Shown: in pieces, positions 8,344 through 17,582 of the stretch
Numbering within the stretch: the first letter of the stretch is position 1
Layout of the letters: each line of letters starts with the position of its first letter
Origin: Aurantiacibacter marinus
GTDB taxonomy: Bacteria > Pseudomonadota > Alphaproteobacteria > Sphingomonadales > Sphingomonadaceae
Length of the DNA: 64,000 nucleotides
Reading direction: 5' to 3'
NCBI RefSeq assembly: GCF_001021555.1
Contig: NZ_LDCP01000001.1
Coordinates: forward strand, 620,001-684,000
Notes under the pieces: model-generated
What the model saw: the letters and a program-made list of their open reading frames with translations, nothing else
The model's database searches: none
What the model was told of the DNA's origin: nothing
Made by a program: the position numbers and the translations under genes

Positions 8344-9777
8344 TCAGGCCAAAGGCAAACGTATTTCCGCCAGCAGGCCGACCACGCCGCCATCTGCGCC
8401 GATACGATTGGTGAGCAGCAGTTTGCCGCCGTGCTGCTCCGCGATAGCGCGCGCCAGTGTCAGGCCAAGGCCTGCACCGCCGGTTGATCGGTTGCGCGAT
8501 GTGTCACCGCGCGCGAACGGCTCCATCATTGCAGCGATTTGATCATCGGATATGCCGGGGCCGCTGTCGGCGATGCGGATCACGGCTGTATCCCCTTCGC
8601 GCGCCAAGGCAATACGCGCCTGCTTTCCATACCGCAGGGCGTTGCTGATCAGATTGCGCAGCGCCCGGCGCATCCAGGTGGCCCGCAGCGGCGAGGCCAT
8701 ACGCTGTGTTTCGCCCAGCACGACATTTTCGCCCATGTCTTCGAATTCTTCGAATACAGATGCCACCAGTGCCGACAATTCCGTCCGCTCCAGCGGGTCA
8801 GTCGGACGGCCTACACGGGCCAGCGAGAGGATATCGTCGAGCGAGGATGTGATGTCTTCGATAGTGGCGGCCATGCGGGCGCGCTCTGTTTCATTTTCGA
8901 CGCTCTCGATCCGCACGCGCAAAGCGGCGAGAGGGGTTTTGAGGTCATGGCCGATGGCACCAAGCATCACGTTCTTTTCATCGAGCAGGGCGGCAATGCG
9001 TCCTTCCATTGCATTGTGTGCAGTGATGAGTCGCCGGGCATCCTGCGGGCCAGAGGGTTCAAGCGGGGGTTCTGTTCCCAATGTTCCGCCAAAACCTTCC
9101 ACGCGCTTCGTCAACTGTGCCAGCGGCCGTGTGAGTCGCCGCAGCAGGAAGGCCAGCCCGCCAACAAGCACCAGATACAGGATCAGTGTCTGGATGATGA
9201 TCCCGATCATGGTCCTGCGCGCAGGCTGCGGGCGCGGAGACCGGGCGATAACCCACGTGTCTGCGCCCTGCCGTTTCAATCCCGCGACAACCAGTTCGCC
9301 TTCCGAAGACCAGCCCCGGCGTTCCAGAAAGCGCGGGTTGCGCCTCAGCCGCTGCAGGACAAACGGGTCCTGAGAAATCTGGCGCGAAAGCACGACCAGC
9401 TCGCCGATCACAACGCCTTGCCGTTGCAATACGTTGCGCAGCGTTTCTTCCCGCGCCGGATCGCGCGATTCGCCTTGCGCCAGCGGAGAGGTAACGGCGC
9501 GCTCTACCCGCACACGGCGCAGACCCGGCCTGCGCTGGCCACGCTGGCGAACGCCATCAGGCCGCGCTTCGCGGCGATCTGCCGCGCGTCCATTGGCCTG
9601 ACGATCTGTAATCAATTGAAAGGCCAGTTCATTCGCCAGCCCGCTTTCGATGCGGTTTTCTTCAGCGCGGTAAAGCAGCACGGCAGAAATCGTCTGCGCC
9701 ACCAGCAACGCCAACGCGACCGCCAGCAGCATCTGGCCCAGCAAGCTTTTCGGCACGAAGCGGCGCATTGCTGTCAT
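8344..9777 (-). CDS. Transmembrane sensor histidine kinase (EnvZ/OmpR type)
   Basis: A 477-aa kinase with TM helices at about residues 15-35 and 191-212 enclosing a periplasmic domain very rich in arginine (about 37-188). Then come a HAMP linker (RRLTRPLAQLTKRVEGFG), a HisKA box GAIGHDLKTPLAALR with H277 as the phosphoacceptor, and a HATPase domain with the N box RNLISNALRYG, the G1 box DSGPGI and GGAGLGLTLA. It is the third gene of an EF-hand - regulator - kinase operon; its ATG shares one base with the regulator stop. The signal is unknown. Linkage to a secreted EF-hand protein suggests divalent cation or envelope sensing, which is inference. Confidence 0.9.
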   Translation of the reverse strand: MTAMRRFVPKSLLGQMLLAVALALLVAQTISAVLLYRAEENRIESGLANELAFQLITDRQANGRAADRREARPDGVRQRGQRRPGLRRVRVERAVTSPLAQGESRDPAREETLRNVLQRQGVVIGELVVLSRQISQDPFVLQRLRRNPRFLERRGWSSEGELVVAGLKRQGADTWVIARSPRPQPARRTMIGIIIQTLILYLVLVGGLAFLLRRLTRPLAQLTKRVEGFGGTLGTEPPLEPSGPQDARRLITAHNAMEGRIAALLDEKNVMLGAIGHDLKTPLAALRVRIESVENETERARMAATIEDITSSLDDILSLARVGRPTDPLERTELSALVASVFEEFEDMGENVVLGETQRMASPLRATWMRRALRNLISNALRYGKQARIALAREGDTAVIRIADSGPGISDDQIAAMMEPFARGDTSRNRSTGGAGLGLTLARAIAEQHGGKLLLTNRIGADGGVVGLLAEIRLPLA

Positions 9778-10514
9778 CAGTCCTTGCCAGCCGCGATGCG
9801 TCGTACTTCGCAGGCAAGTCGGTAGCCTCCGCCCCAGACGGTCTGGATCAATTTGGGGTCGCGATTGTCTTCTTCGATCTTGCGGCGCAGGCGGCTCACC
9901 TGATTGTCGACCGCCCGGTCAAACAGATGCGCCTCGCGGCCTTGCACCATGTCGAGCAGGCGGTCCCGATCCATCACCTGCTTGGGATGGCTGAGAAATG
10001 CAACCAACAGGCGGAACTCGGCAGAAGAAATCGGCACAACAACGCCTTCGGAGTCAGTCAACCGGCGTTTGAGCGGATCCAGCCGCCAACCTTCGAATTC
10101 GTAATGCGCCTCAATCAGAGGGTCAACGGCAGGCGTGCCCCTGGCCGTGCGGCGCAGAACAGAGCGGACACGGGCGACCAGTTCGCGCGGTTCAAAGGGT
10201 TTGACGACATAATCATCAGCGCCGACTTCCAGCCCCACAATCCGGTCGGTCGCTTCGCCCTTTGCGGTCAGTAAAATGACCGGCAGATTGCGCGCTTCGA
10301 TCAGATGGCGGCACAGGGAAAGCCCGTCTTCACCTGGCATCATGATGTCGAGCAGGACGAGATCGGGCACATCGTCCAGCAAAACGGCGCGGGCTTTGGA
10401 GGCATCGGCGGCCTGCGTAACGGCAAACCCCTGGCGCGAGAGGTACTCGGCCAGGGGTTCACGCAGACTGGCTTCATCATCCACCAGCAGCAGTTTGACC
10501 TGCTGTTCGATCAT
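9777..10514 (-). CDS. OmpR-family response regulator
   Basis: A 245-aa transcription regulator. The receiver domain (residues 5-118) has D11/D12-type acidic residues in LLVDDE, the phosphorylated D56 in LVLLDIMMPGEDG, and K85 in LLTAKGE. The C-terminal winged helix (about 140-240) has EFRLLVAFLSHP and the recognition helix near VDNQVSRLRRKIEED, ending IQTVWGGGYRLA as usual. It overlaps the EF-hand gene by four bases (ATGA) and the kinase gene by one, so these are translationally coupled. Its targets cannot be inferred; autoregulation of the operon is likely from family habit. Confidence 0.93.
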   Translation of the reverse strand: MIEQQVKLLLVDDEASLREPLAEYLSRQGFAVTQAADASKARAVLLDDVPDLVLLDIMMPGEDGLSLCRHLIEARNLPVILLTAKGEATDRIVGLEVGADDYVVKPFEPRELVARVRSVLRRTARGTPAVDPLIEAHYEFEGWRLDPLKRRLTDSEGVVVPISSAEFRLLVAFLSHPKQVMDRDRLLDMVQGREAHLFDRAVDNQVSRLRRKIEEDNRDPKLIQTVWGGGYRLACEVRRIAAGKD

Positions 10515-11083
10515 TGCTGACGGGCACCACGGCGGCCGCCACGTTCACCGCGCTGGGCGCGGCGTTCTTCAGCAGTAACCGTGCCGTCATTATTGGCGTC
10601 GGCAGCGTCGAAACGTGCAAGGGCAGCAGCGGTAAATTCGGCCTGACTGATGGCGCCGTCGCTGTTGGTATCGGCCTGTTCCATCATCTGGCCGCGACCT
10701 TCGCCGCCACCACGCCGACCGCCATGCCGCTCACCGCGGCCACCGCGGCGTTCTCCGCCACCGGCGCGCTGTGCGCCGCGCTCTGCCCGGCGTTGCTGGC
10801 GCTGTGCATGGCGGGCCTCACGTGCGGCCTGCGTTTCTTCAAATGTCAGCGCCCCATCATCGTTGGCGTCTGCTTCATTGAAACGTGCCAATGCGCGGGC
10901 TTCACGGTCGGCGGGGTTCAGCACGCCATCACCGTTCACATCCATCCGGGCGAAACGTGTGGCAGTGCGGGTTTCAACATCGGCGCGGGTCATGTCAGCG
11001 CCGCGCATCTGGTCTTGCGCCACGGCGGCACCGCCAAAGGTCAGGCCGGCAGCTGCGACTGCGATCATAAGAGTCTTGTTCAT
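10511..11083 (-). CDS. Secreted EF-hand calcium-binding protein
   Basis: A 190-aa protein with a cleavable signal peptide (MNKTLMIAVAAAGLTFGGAA, cleavage near AVAQ). It carries four DxDxDG-type EF-hand loops: DVNGDGVLN (48-56), DANDDGALTFEE (72-83), DTNSDGAISQAE (138-149) and DANNDGTVTAEE (162-173). The centre (about 95-132) is a low-complexity Arg/Gly-rich linker. The start at 11083 is set by the signal peptide and a GGAGAA-like ribosome site; a longer open frame upstream is antisense to pepP and not real. It is the first gene of a three-gene operon with a two-component system, so it may be a periplasmic calcium-responsive partner of the kinase. Confidence 0.88.
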   Translation of the reverse strand: MNKTLMIAVAAAGLTFGGAAVAQDQMRGADMTRADVETRTATRFARMDVNGDGVLNPADREARALARFNEADANDDGALTFEETQAAREARHAQRQQRRAERGAQRAGGGERRGGRGERHGGRRGGGEGRGQMMEQADTNSDGAISQAEFTAAALARFDAADANNDGTVTAEERRAQRGERGGRRGARQQ

Positions 11084-11312
11084 CGGTATTCTCCACTCTG
11101 TGTTCAAAGGTAGAGCAGCGGAGCGCCAGCTTGAAGGGGGAGAGGGGGAAATTGGCGCCTCGCTACTCTTGATGCCGGTTCTAGAGTGCGTGTGTCGCAG
11201 GAATTCGCCGGATTTCCGGATAAGTGTCGCAGTTTGTCGCGCAAAGGGCGGGCCGTTCAGCGGGCCGTTATCTTTCGTTTGGCGGGCGTTCAGGAACTCC
11301 CGCCGCGCGGGG

Positions 11313-13118
11313 TCAAAGCGGCTGGCAGGCAGCTTCGAGCCAGGCCAGATTGCCGCCTTCCAACTGCGGGGCAAGCACGGCGTGCACCTTTGCATGATAA
11401 TCATTCCACCATGCGATTTCGGCCTCGCTGAGCATTTCGCGGTCCACCAGTGTACGGTCGATCGGCACCAGGGTAAGCGTTTCGAAGCCGAACCATTCGC
11501 CTTCCATGCCATCGATCTGGCGGTCCACGACAAGCACGAGGTTTTCGATGCGGATGCCGTATTCACCGGCCTTGTAATAACCCGGCTCATTCGAAAGGAT
11601 CATGCCAGCGACCAGTTCCTGATCGGTTCCGGCCTGCCCGCCGCGCCCCTTGGCAATCCGCTGCGGCCCTTCATGAACACCCAGAAAACTGCCAACCCCG
11701 TGGCCGGTCCCGTGGGCATAATCGACACCTGCCATCCACAAATGCTGCCGGGCCAGCACATCCAGAGCGCTGCCCGCTGTGCCGGTCGGGAAAATTTGCA
11801 TGTCGAGCGCGATATGCCCCTTCAGTACGCGGGTGAACCGGTCCTTCACTTCGGCGGGCGGGGTATCGGGGCCGATCCATACCGTGCGGGTAATGTCGGT
11901 CGTGCCGTCTTTGTACTGGCCGCCCGAATCGACGAGATAAACGCTATTGGGTTCAAGCGGCAGGCAGGTTTCCTCGCTCACCCGGTAATGACACAGCGCG
12001 CCGTTGGAGCCTGCGCCCGAAATCGTATCGAAGCTGAGGTCGACCAGTGCGGCGTTCTCTTCACGGAAAGCCTTCAGTCTCGCAGCGGCAGAAAGCTCGT
12101 CCACCGTGCCTTTTGGGCCTTCATCCTCCAGCCAGTTGAGAAAGCGGCTGACAGCGGCCCCGTCACGGGCCTGCGCATCGCGGTGGCCCTGTCGTTCGGC
12201 AGAGTTCTTGATCGCCTTGGGCAATACCGCTGGATCGGTTTCGAGAACCACGTCTGCGCCGACTTCGTCCAGACGTTCAAAAATAGCGTAGACCGAGCGT
12301 TCCGGATCAGCGGCTACGCGCTTGCCAGCGAGCTGCGCGAAAGCCGCGGAGAATTCGTCCGCGTTGCGAATGCGCACGGCATTGCCCAACTTCGAGGAAA
12401 CTTCGTCCGTGACCTTTTCCGGAGCGATGAACCAGTCTGCCGTCCCGTCTGACTGGACCATCAGATAAGACAGGGCGACCGGCGTGTGATCGACATCGCT
12501 GCCGCGGATATTCAGTGTCCATGCGACCGAATCGAGCGCGCTGATGACAACAGCATCCAGCCCTTCATCCTTCAGCCAGTCGGCAATCTCGCCGCGCTTT
12601 TCCGCGCTGGAGCGGCCAGCGTAGGTATCATCCTGCACGAAAGCTGGCGCCATGGAGCGTTCGGGCTGATCGGACCACACGGCGTCAATCGGATTGCCGT
12701 CCACCGCGACCAATTCGGCCCCGGCTTTGTCAAGCCGCTTCGCCATCGCCTTTGCCCAGCCGCGCGTGTGGAGCCACGGGTCAAAGCCGATCCGCGCGCC
12801 CTTGGCAGCGGTTTCGGCAATCCAGTCACCCATATTGTCCTTCGGGACGGATTTGTAATCGTACAGCTTGCCGTCAACTTGATCGCGCACCTGGATGGTA
12901 TAACGGCCGTCCACGAACATGGCGGCGTTGTTCTTCAGAACCACCGCGCTTCCGGCGGAGCCGCCAAAACCTGTCAGCCACGCCAGCCGCTGGGCATAGG
13001 CACCGACATATTCGGACAAATGTTCATCACTGATCGGCACGACAAAGCCATCAAGCTCGCGCCGGGCAAGTTCTTCACGCAGTGCGGAAAGGCGGGCTTC
13101 GTGGGTTTGCATCAGCAT
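11313..13118 (-). CDS. pepP: Aminopeptidase P family protein (Xaa-Pro aminopeptidase)
   Basis: Removes N-terminal residues preceding proline. The 601-aa protein has the eukaryote-like long architecture: two creatinase N-domains (to about 300) then the M24 pita-bread domain. Metal ligands are visible in VDSGGQYKDGTTDITRT (two Asp), GTGHGVGSFLGVHEGP (His), SNEPGYY (Glu) and FGFETLTLVP (Glu). I choose ATG 13118 (MLMQTHEARLS), which follows a GGAAAA ribosome site; the extension to 13169 is unsupported. It is divergent from the S9 peptidase gene, the two sharing a 127-bp control region. Confidence 0.92.
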   Translation of the reverse strand: MLMQTHEARLSALREELARRELDGFVVPISDEHLSEYVGAYAQRLAWLTGFGGSAGSAVVLKNNAAMFVDGRYTIQVRDQVDGKLYDYKSVPKDNMGDWIAETAAKGARIGFDPWLHTRGWAKAMAKRLDKAGAELVAVDGNPIDAVWSDQPERSMAPAFVQDDTYAGRSSAEKRGEIADWLKDEGLDAVVISALDSVAWTLNIRGSDVDHTPVALSYLMVQSDGTADWFIAPEKVTDEVSSKLGNAVRIRNADEFSAAFAQLAGKRVAADPERSVYAIFERLDEVGADVVLETDPAVLPKAIKNSAERQGHRDAQARDGAAVSRFLNWLEDEGPKGTVDELSAAARLKAFREENAALVDLSFDTISGAGSNGALCHYRVSEETCLPLEPNSVYLVDSGGQYKDGTTDITRTVWIGPDTPPAEVKDRFTRVLKGHIALDMQIFPTGTAGSALDVLARQHLWMAGVDYAHGTGHGVGSFLGVHEGPQRIAKGRGGQAGTDQELVAGMILSNEPGYYKAGEYGIRIENLVLVVDRQIDGMEGEWFGFETLTLVPIDRTLVDREMLSEAEIAWWNDYHAKVHAVLAPQLEGGNLAWLEAACQPL

Positions 13119-13245
13119 GGCGTGTTTTCCAGTTTCAACTTGGTTCGTTTGTTTATACGCAACCGACATAGTCTTTTGCCGCGCAGCTTTCCAGCCGTGC
13201 GGGATCTCAGCCCGAGAAAATGCCCCAAATCATAAAGGCGAAACC

Positions 13246-15321
13246 TTGAACTACGACACCAGCATACAGCCGCCCCGCGCCGAACAGCGCGAGCATAGCC
13301 ACACCCACCACGGCGTTACGATTTCGGATCCGTATAACTGGCTGCGCGATCCTGCCTATCCCACTGTCGAAGATACGGACGTGCTAGGATATCTACGCGC
13401 CGAAAATGCCTATTTCGAAGCGCAGATGGTAGGGCAGAAAGCCCGGGTCGATGCTCTGTTCAAGGAAATGCGCGCCCGTATCAAGGAAGACGATGCCACC
13501 GTTCCGCAGCGCGATGGCGACTACGAATACTGGTCCGAATTCGAAAAAGGCGGGCAATACCGGAAATACTATCGCCGCCCGGCGGGCACCAGGGATCGCG
13601 AGTTGATGCTGGATGGCCCAGCGCTGGCTGAGAGTCTTGAATATTTCAGCCTCGGCGCTCTCTCTGTCAGTGAGAACGGTCGCTATCTCGCCTATTCGAC
13701 CGATACGACCGGCGGCGAATATTACACCGGTTTTATCAAGGACCTTGAGACCGGTGAATTGCTCCCGGACCGGATTGCCAACGTCAATACCGGCCTGATC
13801 TGGACTGCAGGCGATACGATGATCGTTTATGGCCGCGCGAATGAAAGCTGGCGCGTGGACCGCATTTTCGCGCACAAAGTGGGGACAAGCGGCGATGACC
13901 GCGAGATATACCACGAAGAAAAGCTGGGCTTTACCGCATCGCCGGGCCTGTCCTCCAACCGCGAATGGTTGATCATTGCGGCTGGCGATAATGAAACGAG
14001 CGAAGTCCGCCTGCTGCCCGCATCCGATCCGCTGGCAGAACCGCTGTTGGTGCGCGAGCGTCAGACTGGCGTGGAATATGATGTGGATGTTCGGGACGAG
14101 ACGATATTCGTCCTGACCAATGACAAGCACGTAAATTTCCGCCTCGCCACCGCGCCCATGTCTGCGCCTGCTGAATGGACCACGCTGATCGAAGGGTCGG
14201 ACGAGTTCTATCTTACCGATTTCGATCTCTATCGTGATTTCTACGTCACCGAAGGGCGCATTGCCGGTCTCGATCAGGTGCAAATCCGCTATTACGATGA
14301 CCCTGGGCGAGTGGAGACGATTGCTTTCCCGGAGGAGGCCTATTCTGCCGGCCTCGGCAACAATCCCGAATGGGCGATGGACCGGCTGCGGATGCATTAC
14401 CAAAGCCCGATCACACCCGACACCGTGTATGACTATCACGTCGCCAGCCGGGAACTGGAACAGCTCAAGGTGCAGGAAATCCCCAGCGGGTTTGATCCCT
14501 CGCTTTACACTGTCGAACGATTGCAGATCACGGCTCGGGACGGGGCGATCGTCCCTGTCAGCGTGCTTTACCGGAAAGACCGCGACGAGATGAATGGCGG
14601 GGCTGGCGGCCCGCTGCATCTCTATTCCTACGGCGCTTATGGTTATGCCGTTGCGCCGGGCTTTTCGACGACCCGTCTGAGCCTTGTCGATCGAGGTTTT
14701 GCCTTCGCTATTGCCCATATTCGCGGCGGGGATGATCTGGGCCGTAATTGGTATCTGCAGGGCAAGATGAAAGCGCGGACCAATACCTTCAACGATTTCA
14801 TCGACGTCGGGCGCGCTCTGGTAGAACGCGGACTGACCGCAGAGGGGCGCATTTCTGCCAGCGGCGGCTCTGCCGGAGGTGAACTGATGGGCGCTGTGAT
14901 CAACGCGGCGCCTGAATTGTTTGGCGCCATCGTGGCGCATGTGCCGTTTGTGGATGTGCTCAATACCATGCTGGATGACACGCTTCCGCTCACGCCGGGC
15001 GAATGGCCGGAATGGGGCAATCCGATCGAGAGCGAAGAGATGTTCAAGCTGATCCGCAGTTACTCCCCATACGACCAGACCAGGGCGCAGGCCTATCCTC
15101 CGATGCTGGTGACTGCTGGCCTGAACGATCCACGCGTCACATATTGGGAGCCTGCCAAATGGGTCGCCAAGCTGCGCGAATTGAAAACGGACGACAATAT
15201 CCTGCTGCTCAAAACCAACATGGGTGCGGGCCATGGCGGTAAATCGGGCCGGTTCGAGGGCCTGCGCGAAACGGCTGAGGAGGTGGCGTTTATCCTGTGG
15301 CAGATAGGATTGAAGGCGTGA
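13246..15321 (+). CDS. Oligopeptidase B-type S9 prolyl oligopeptidase
   Basis: Serine peptidase cleaving short peptides after basic residues. The N-terminal beta-propeller part begins around YNWLRDPAYP. The alpha/beta hydrolase domain has S542 in SASGGSAGGELMGA, D628 in TAGLNDPRV and H663 in GAGHGGKSGR (numbered from my start). The start is a TTG at 13246 with AAAGGCG just upstream; it gives 691 aa, the usual OpdB length. The in-frame ATG at 13117 adds 43 residues that lie antisense to the pepP start and do not resemble the family. The stop overlaps the next gene's GTG, so the two are coupled. Confidence 0.9.
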   Translation: MNYDTSIQPPRAEQREHSHTHHGVTISDPYNWLRDPAYPTVEDTDVLGYLRAENAYFEAQMVGQKARVDALFKEMRARIKEDDATVPQRDGDYEYWSEFEKGGQYRKYYRRPAGTRDRELMLDGPALAESLEYFSLGALSVSENGRYLAYSTDTTGGEYYTGFIKDLETGELLPDRIANVNTGLIWTAGDTMIVYGRANESWRVDRIFAHKVGTSGDDREIYHEEKLGFTASPGLSSNREWLIIAAGDNETSEVRLLPASDPLAEPLLVRERQTGVEYDVDVRDETIFVLTNDKHVNFRLATAPMSAPAEWTTLIEGSDEFYLTDFDLYRDFYVTEGRIAGLDQVQIRYYDDPGRVETIAFPEEAYSAGLGNNPEWAMDRLRMHYQSPITPDTVYDYHVASRELEQLKVQEIPSGFDPSLYTVERLQITARDGAIVPVSVLYRKDRDEMNGGAGGPLHLYSYGAYGYAVAPGFSTTRLSLVDRGFAFAIAHIRGGDDLGRNWYLQGKMKARTNTFNDFIDVGRALVERGLTAEGRISASGGSAGGELMGAVINAAPELFGAIVAHVPFVDVLNTMLDDTLPLTPGEWPEWGNPIESEEMFKLIRSYSPYDQTRAQAYPPMLVTAGLNDPRVTYWEPAKWVAKLRELKTDDNILLLKTNMGAGHGGKSGRFEGLRETAEEVAFILWQIGLKA

Positions 15322-15737
15322 GCAACAGCTTCACTCTCACTTTTACCGCGCTGCCCGAGCACATCGACATGAACGGGCACGTCAACAACACTGTCTGGCT
15401 GCGCTGGATGGAGGATTTGTCTGGCGCGCATTGGGAATCTGACGCTCTGCCTGAACATGCCGACCACTATGTCTGGCTCGTGCTGCGGCATGAGATCGAT
15501 TATCGCGGAAATATTACCGAGGGTGAGCAGGTGACGGGCGAAACCGTGATCCGCGAAGGTCCGCGCGGGCCGCGCTTCAACAGGCATTTCAGCTTTACAG
15601 GCGCAGACGGCAAGGAACTGGTGCGGGCCAAAACGACGTGGGCGATGATGGACAAGGCTACCGGCAAGCTGATGCGTGTGCCCGGCGAAGTTGCCGCGCC
15701 GTTCATGCCCGAAGGCGGCTGGAACGCCGCAAGCTGA
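15318..15737 (+). CDS. Hotdog-fold acyl-CoA/acyl-ACP thioesterase family protein
   Basis: A 139-aa single hotdog protein of the 4HBT type. The catalytic-region signature is DMNGHVNNTVWLRWMED (Asp/His/Asn arrangement), followed by the LRHEIDYRG beta strand and TTWAMMDKATGKLMRVP, a segment shared with FatA-like acyl-ACP thioesterases. Substrate unknown. GTG 15318 is chosen because it overlaps the peptidase stop (GTGA); an ATG at 15297 lies well inside the preceding gene. It is co-transcribed with the S9 peptidase and convergent with the diguanylate cyclase three bases on. Confidence 0.85.
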   Translation: MSNSFTLTFTALPEHIDMNGHVNNTVWLRWMEDLSGAHWESDALPEHADHYVWLVLRHEIDYRGNITEGEQVTGETVIREGPRGPRFNRHFSFTGADGKELVRAKTTWAMMDKATGKLMRVPGEVAAPFMPEGGWNAAS

Positions 15738-15740
15738 ATT

Positions 15741-17513
15741 TCAGGCAGCCACCCTGCGTTCGCGCCGATTGACTGATTTGCGCGTGCGGAAAACCTTTAC
15801 GCGTTCGCTGACGGTCCGGTCCCGCCCGGTATTTTTCGCTTCATAAAGCAGCCGGTCGGCACGTTCGTACAAGGCCGCGAAATCTGCATCGGGCATGGCA
15901 TCTGCCTGCAACTCGACAAGGCCCATGCTTGCGGTCAACAGATGGTCATTGCCCAGCGCCGCCTTCGCTGCGGCGGGCACCATGCGGCGGCGGTGTTCGG
16001 CGCGATCGAACGCGCCGCGCCCACGCATAAGCAGGGCAAATTCTTCGCCGCCCATGCGGATAACGACTGTTTCACTATCGGGCTCCAGTGCTTTGGCCAC
16101 AGCGCACAGCACTTTATCGCCAGCAGTGTGGCCGAATGTATCGTTGATCGCCTTGAAGTGATCGAGATCGATCAGTGCCAATGAAGTGAAGCCTTGCGCG
16201 CGCAGCCGCTCATACCGCTCCGTAATGATCCTGCGGTTGTACACGCCGGTCAGCACGTCGCGTTCGGACGCGCGTTCCATCAAGATGGCAGCAGTCCGTG
16301 CACTATCGCGATCACGCTTGATCAGCATGAAACGGTCTGCGACCGCAAGGGCGCTTACGACCACTTGCCAGCTCAGGGCAAAATGCTGGAGCATGACAGC
16401 GTGAAACCGGATTTCGAATTCGGTCAACAGCGCCAGTCCAACCCGGGCCGTGCCGATCAGGATCAGCGGCAGGTAAGATAACACCAGAAACAGCGTTGCA
16501 CGGCTTCCGCACCGTAGCGGATGGATAAGCGCAAAGGCCAATCCCCCCAGGAACACAGCGTAACCAGCATAATAGGCCACCGCGATAGGCATACCGACGG
16601 TAAGCCCGAAGGTGACGCGCATCAGCCCCAGCATAACCGCAAGGGTCGCAACACCGTACAACATGCGGCGTGAGAGCGCGTTGATCTTGTCACGTTCGAT
16701 AAAGCTGGCGGCAAAAATCGTACTGGTAGCCGCGATCAGATCGAAGCTCATGTGGAGAATGATGATTTGCGCTGTGCGCGAAATATCCATCATCAGCGGC
16801 AGCAGTCCTGCCAGAGCGGCCACCTGGACAACTGCAAGCAGGCAATAGAGCGAATGATAGATCGGGAAGCTAGTGCGCAGGACGCGAAAGTATCCGAGCC
16901 CGAACAGGGCCGGAGCAATCAGCAGGCCGCAAAGTACGGCTGCGATAAGCTGGTCTGCATTGGCCAGCATGGCAGCTGGAGCGGTGTCTTCCAGTTCGAA
17001 CCGGTCTATGACGCCTGCACTTGTGGGCGCATCGATCCGGACGACGACTGCTTCCAGGTCGCCTGACACAGGCGGTGCAACAACGCGCGTTTTCCAGACC
17101 GGCGACGTTGGCGTAAGGTCGCTGAGCGACAGCCAGTTATCCGTTATCACTTCCTGCCCGCTGATGGAGGACAGTTGGAAGCGCGCAAATTGGTCTATTT
17201 CCCGGTAGGTGTGCGAATTGATCAGCAGGCCGGGCGTTTCGATTGCAGAACCGCGCAGGTCGAAGCGAAGCAGAAGCTGTTGCGCGTTGTCCGCCAGAGT
17301 CCCGGGTGTGTCGCAACTCCAGCGAGACCGGTCGAGGACAATGTCCTTTACCGTTTCTGAAGCCGTGACTGCCGCGTGACAGACCGATGCGGAAGGAAAG
17401 GCAGGGGGGGCAGTAAAAGTTTCCGCGCGCACGGAAGCAGGTACCGCAACCAAAAGCAGCACAATCGCCGCGACCCAGAGCCTCGCGAATTTTTCCACAC
17501 ACCCACCACGCAT
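15741..17513 (-). CDS. 7TM-DISM diguanylate cyclase
   Basis: Membrane-bound enzyme predicted to make cyclic-di-GMP. The 590-aa protein has a signal peptide (about 1-30), an extracytoplasmic beta-sandwich domain (about 35-180), seven hydrophobic helices (about 188-390), and a C-terminal GGDEF domain. The last begins near DVLTGVYNRR and has the active-site loop RMGGEEFALL. The product-inhibition site RxxD, normally ending a few residues before GGEEF, is absent: the local sequence is EPDSETVVIR. The enzyme may therefore lack feedback control. A PilZ receptor protein is encoded elsewhere in the window (32075). It is convergent with the thioesterase and 69 bp upstream of ald. Confidence 0.9.
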   Translation of the reverse strand: MRGGCVEKFARLWVAAIVLLLVAVPASVRAETFTAPPAFPSASVCHAAVTASETVKDIVLDRSRWSCDTPGTLADNAQQLLLRFDLRGSAIETPGLLINSHTYREIDQFARFQLSSISGQEVITDNWLSLSDLTPTSPVWKTRVVAPPVSGDLEAVVVRIDAPTSAGVIDRFELEDTAPAAMLANADQLIAAVLCGLLIAPALFGLGYFRVLRTSFPIYHSLYCLLAVVQVAALAGLLPLMMDISRTAQIIILHMSFDLIAATSTIFAASFIERDKINALSRRMLYGVATLAVMLGLMRVTFGLTVGMPIAVAYYAGYAVFLGGLAFALIHPLRCGSRATLFLVLSYLPLILIGTARVGLALLTEFEIRFHAVMLQHFALSWQVVVSALAVADRFMLIKRDRDSARTAAILMERASERDVLTGVYNRRIITERYERLRAQGFTSLALIDLDHFKAINDTFGHTAGDKVLCAVAKALEPDSETVVIRMGGEEFALLMRGRGAFDRAEHRRRMVPAAAKAALGNDHLLTASMGLVELQADAMPDADFAALYERADRLLYEAKNTGRDRTVSERVKVFRTRKSVNRRERRVAA

Positions 17514-17582
17514 CGCATGGTGATAGGTCTAATCGGTTATATCGGAGTTAATGCGCACGTTACCGTTGTGCTGGCGTGCCTG

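Noticed and set aside
10511-11590. The EF-hand frame extended to 359 residues
   Set aside because: Only the last 190 residues carry a signal peptide and EF-hands; the rest is antisense to the pepP gene or lies in its 3' flank.
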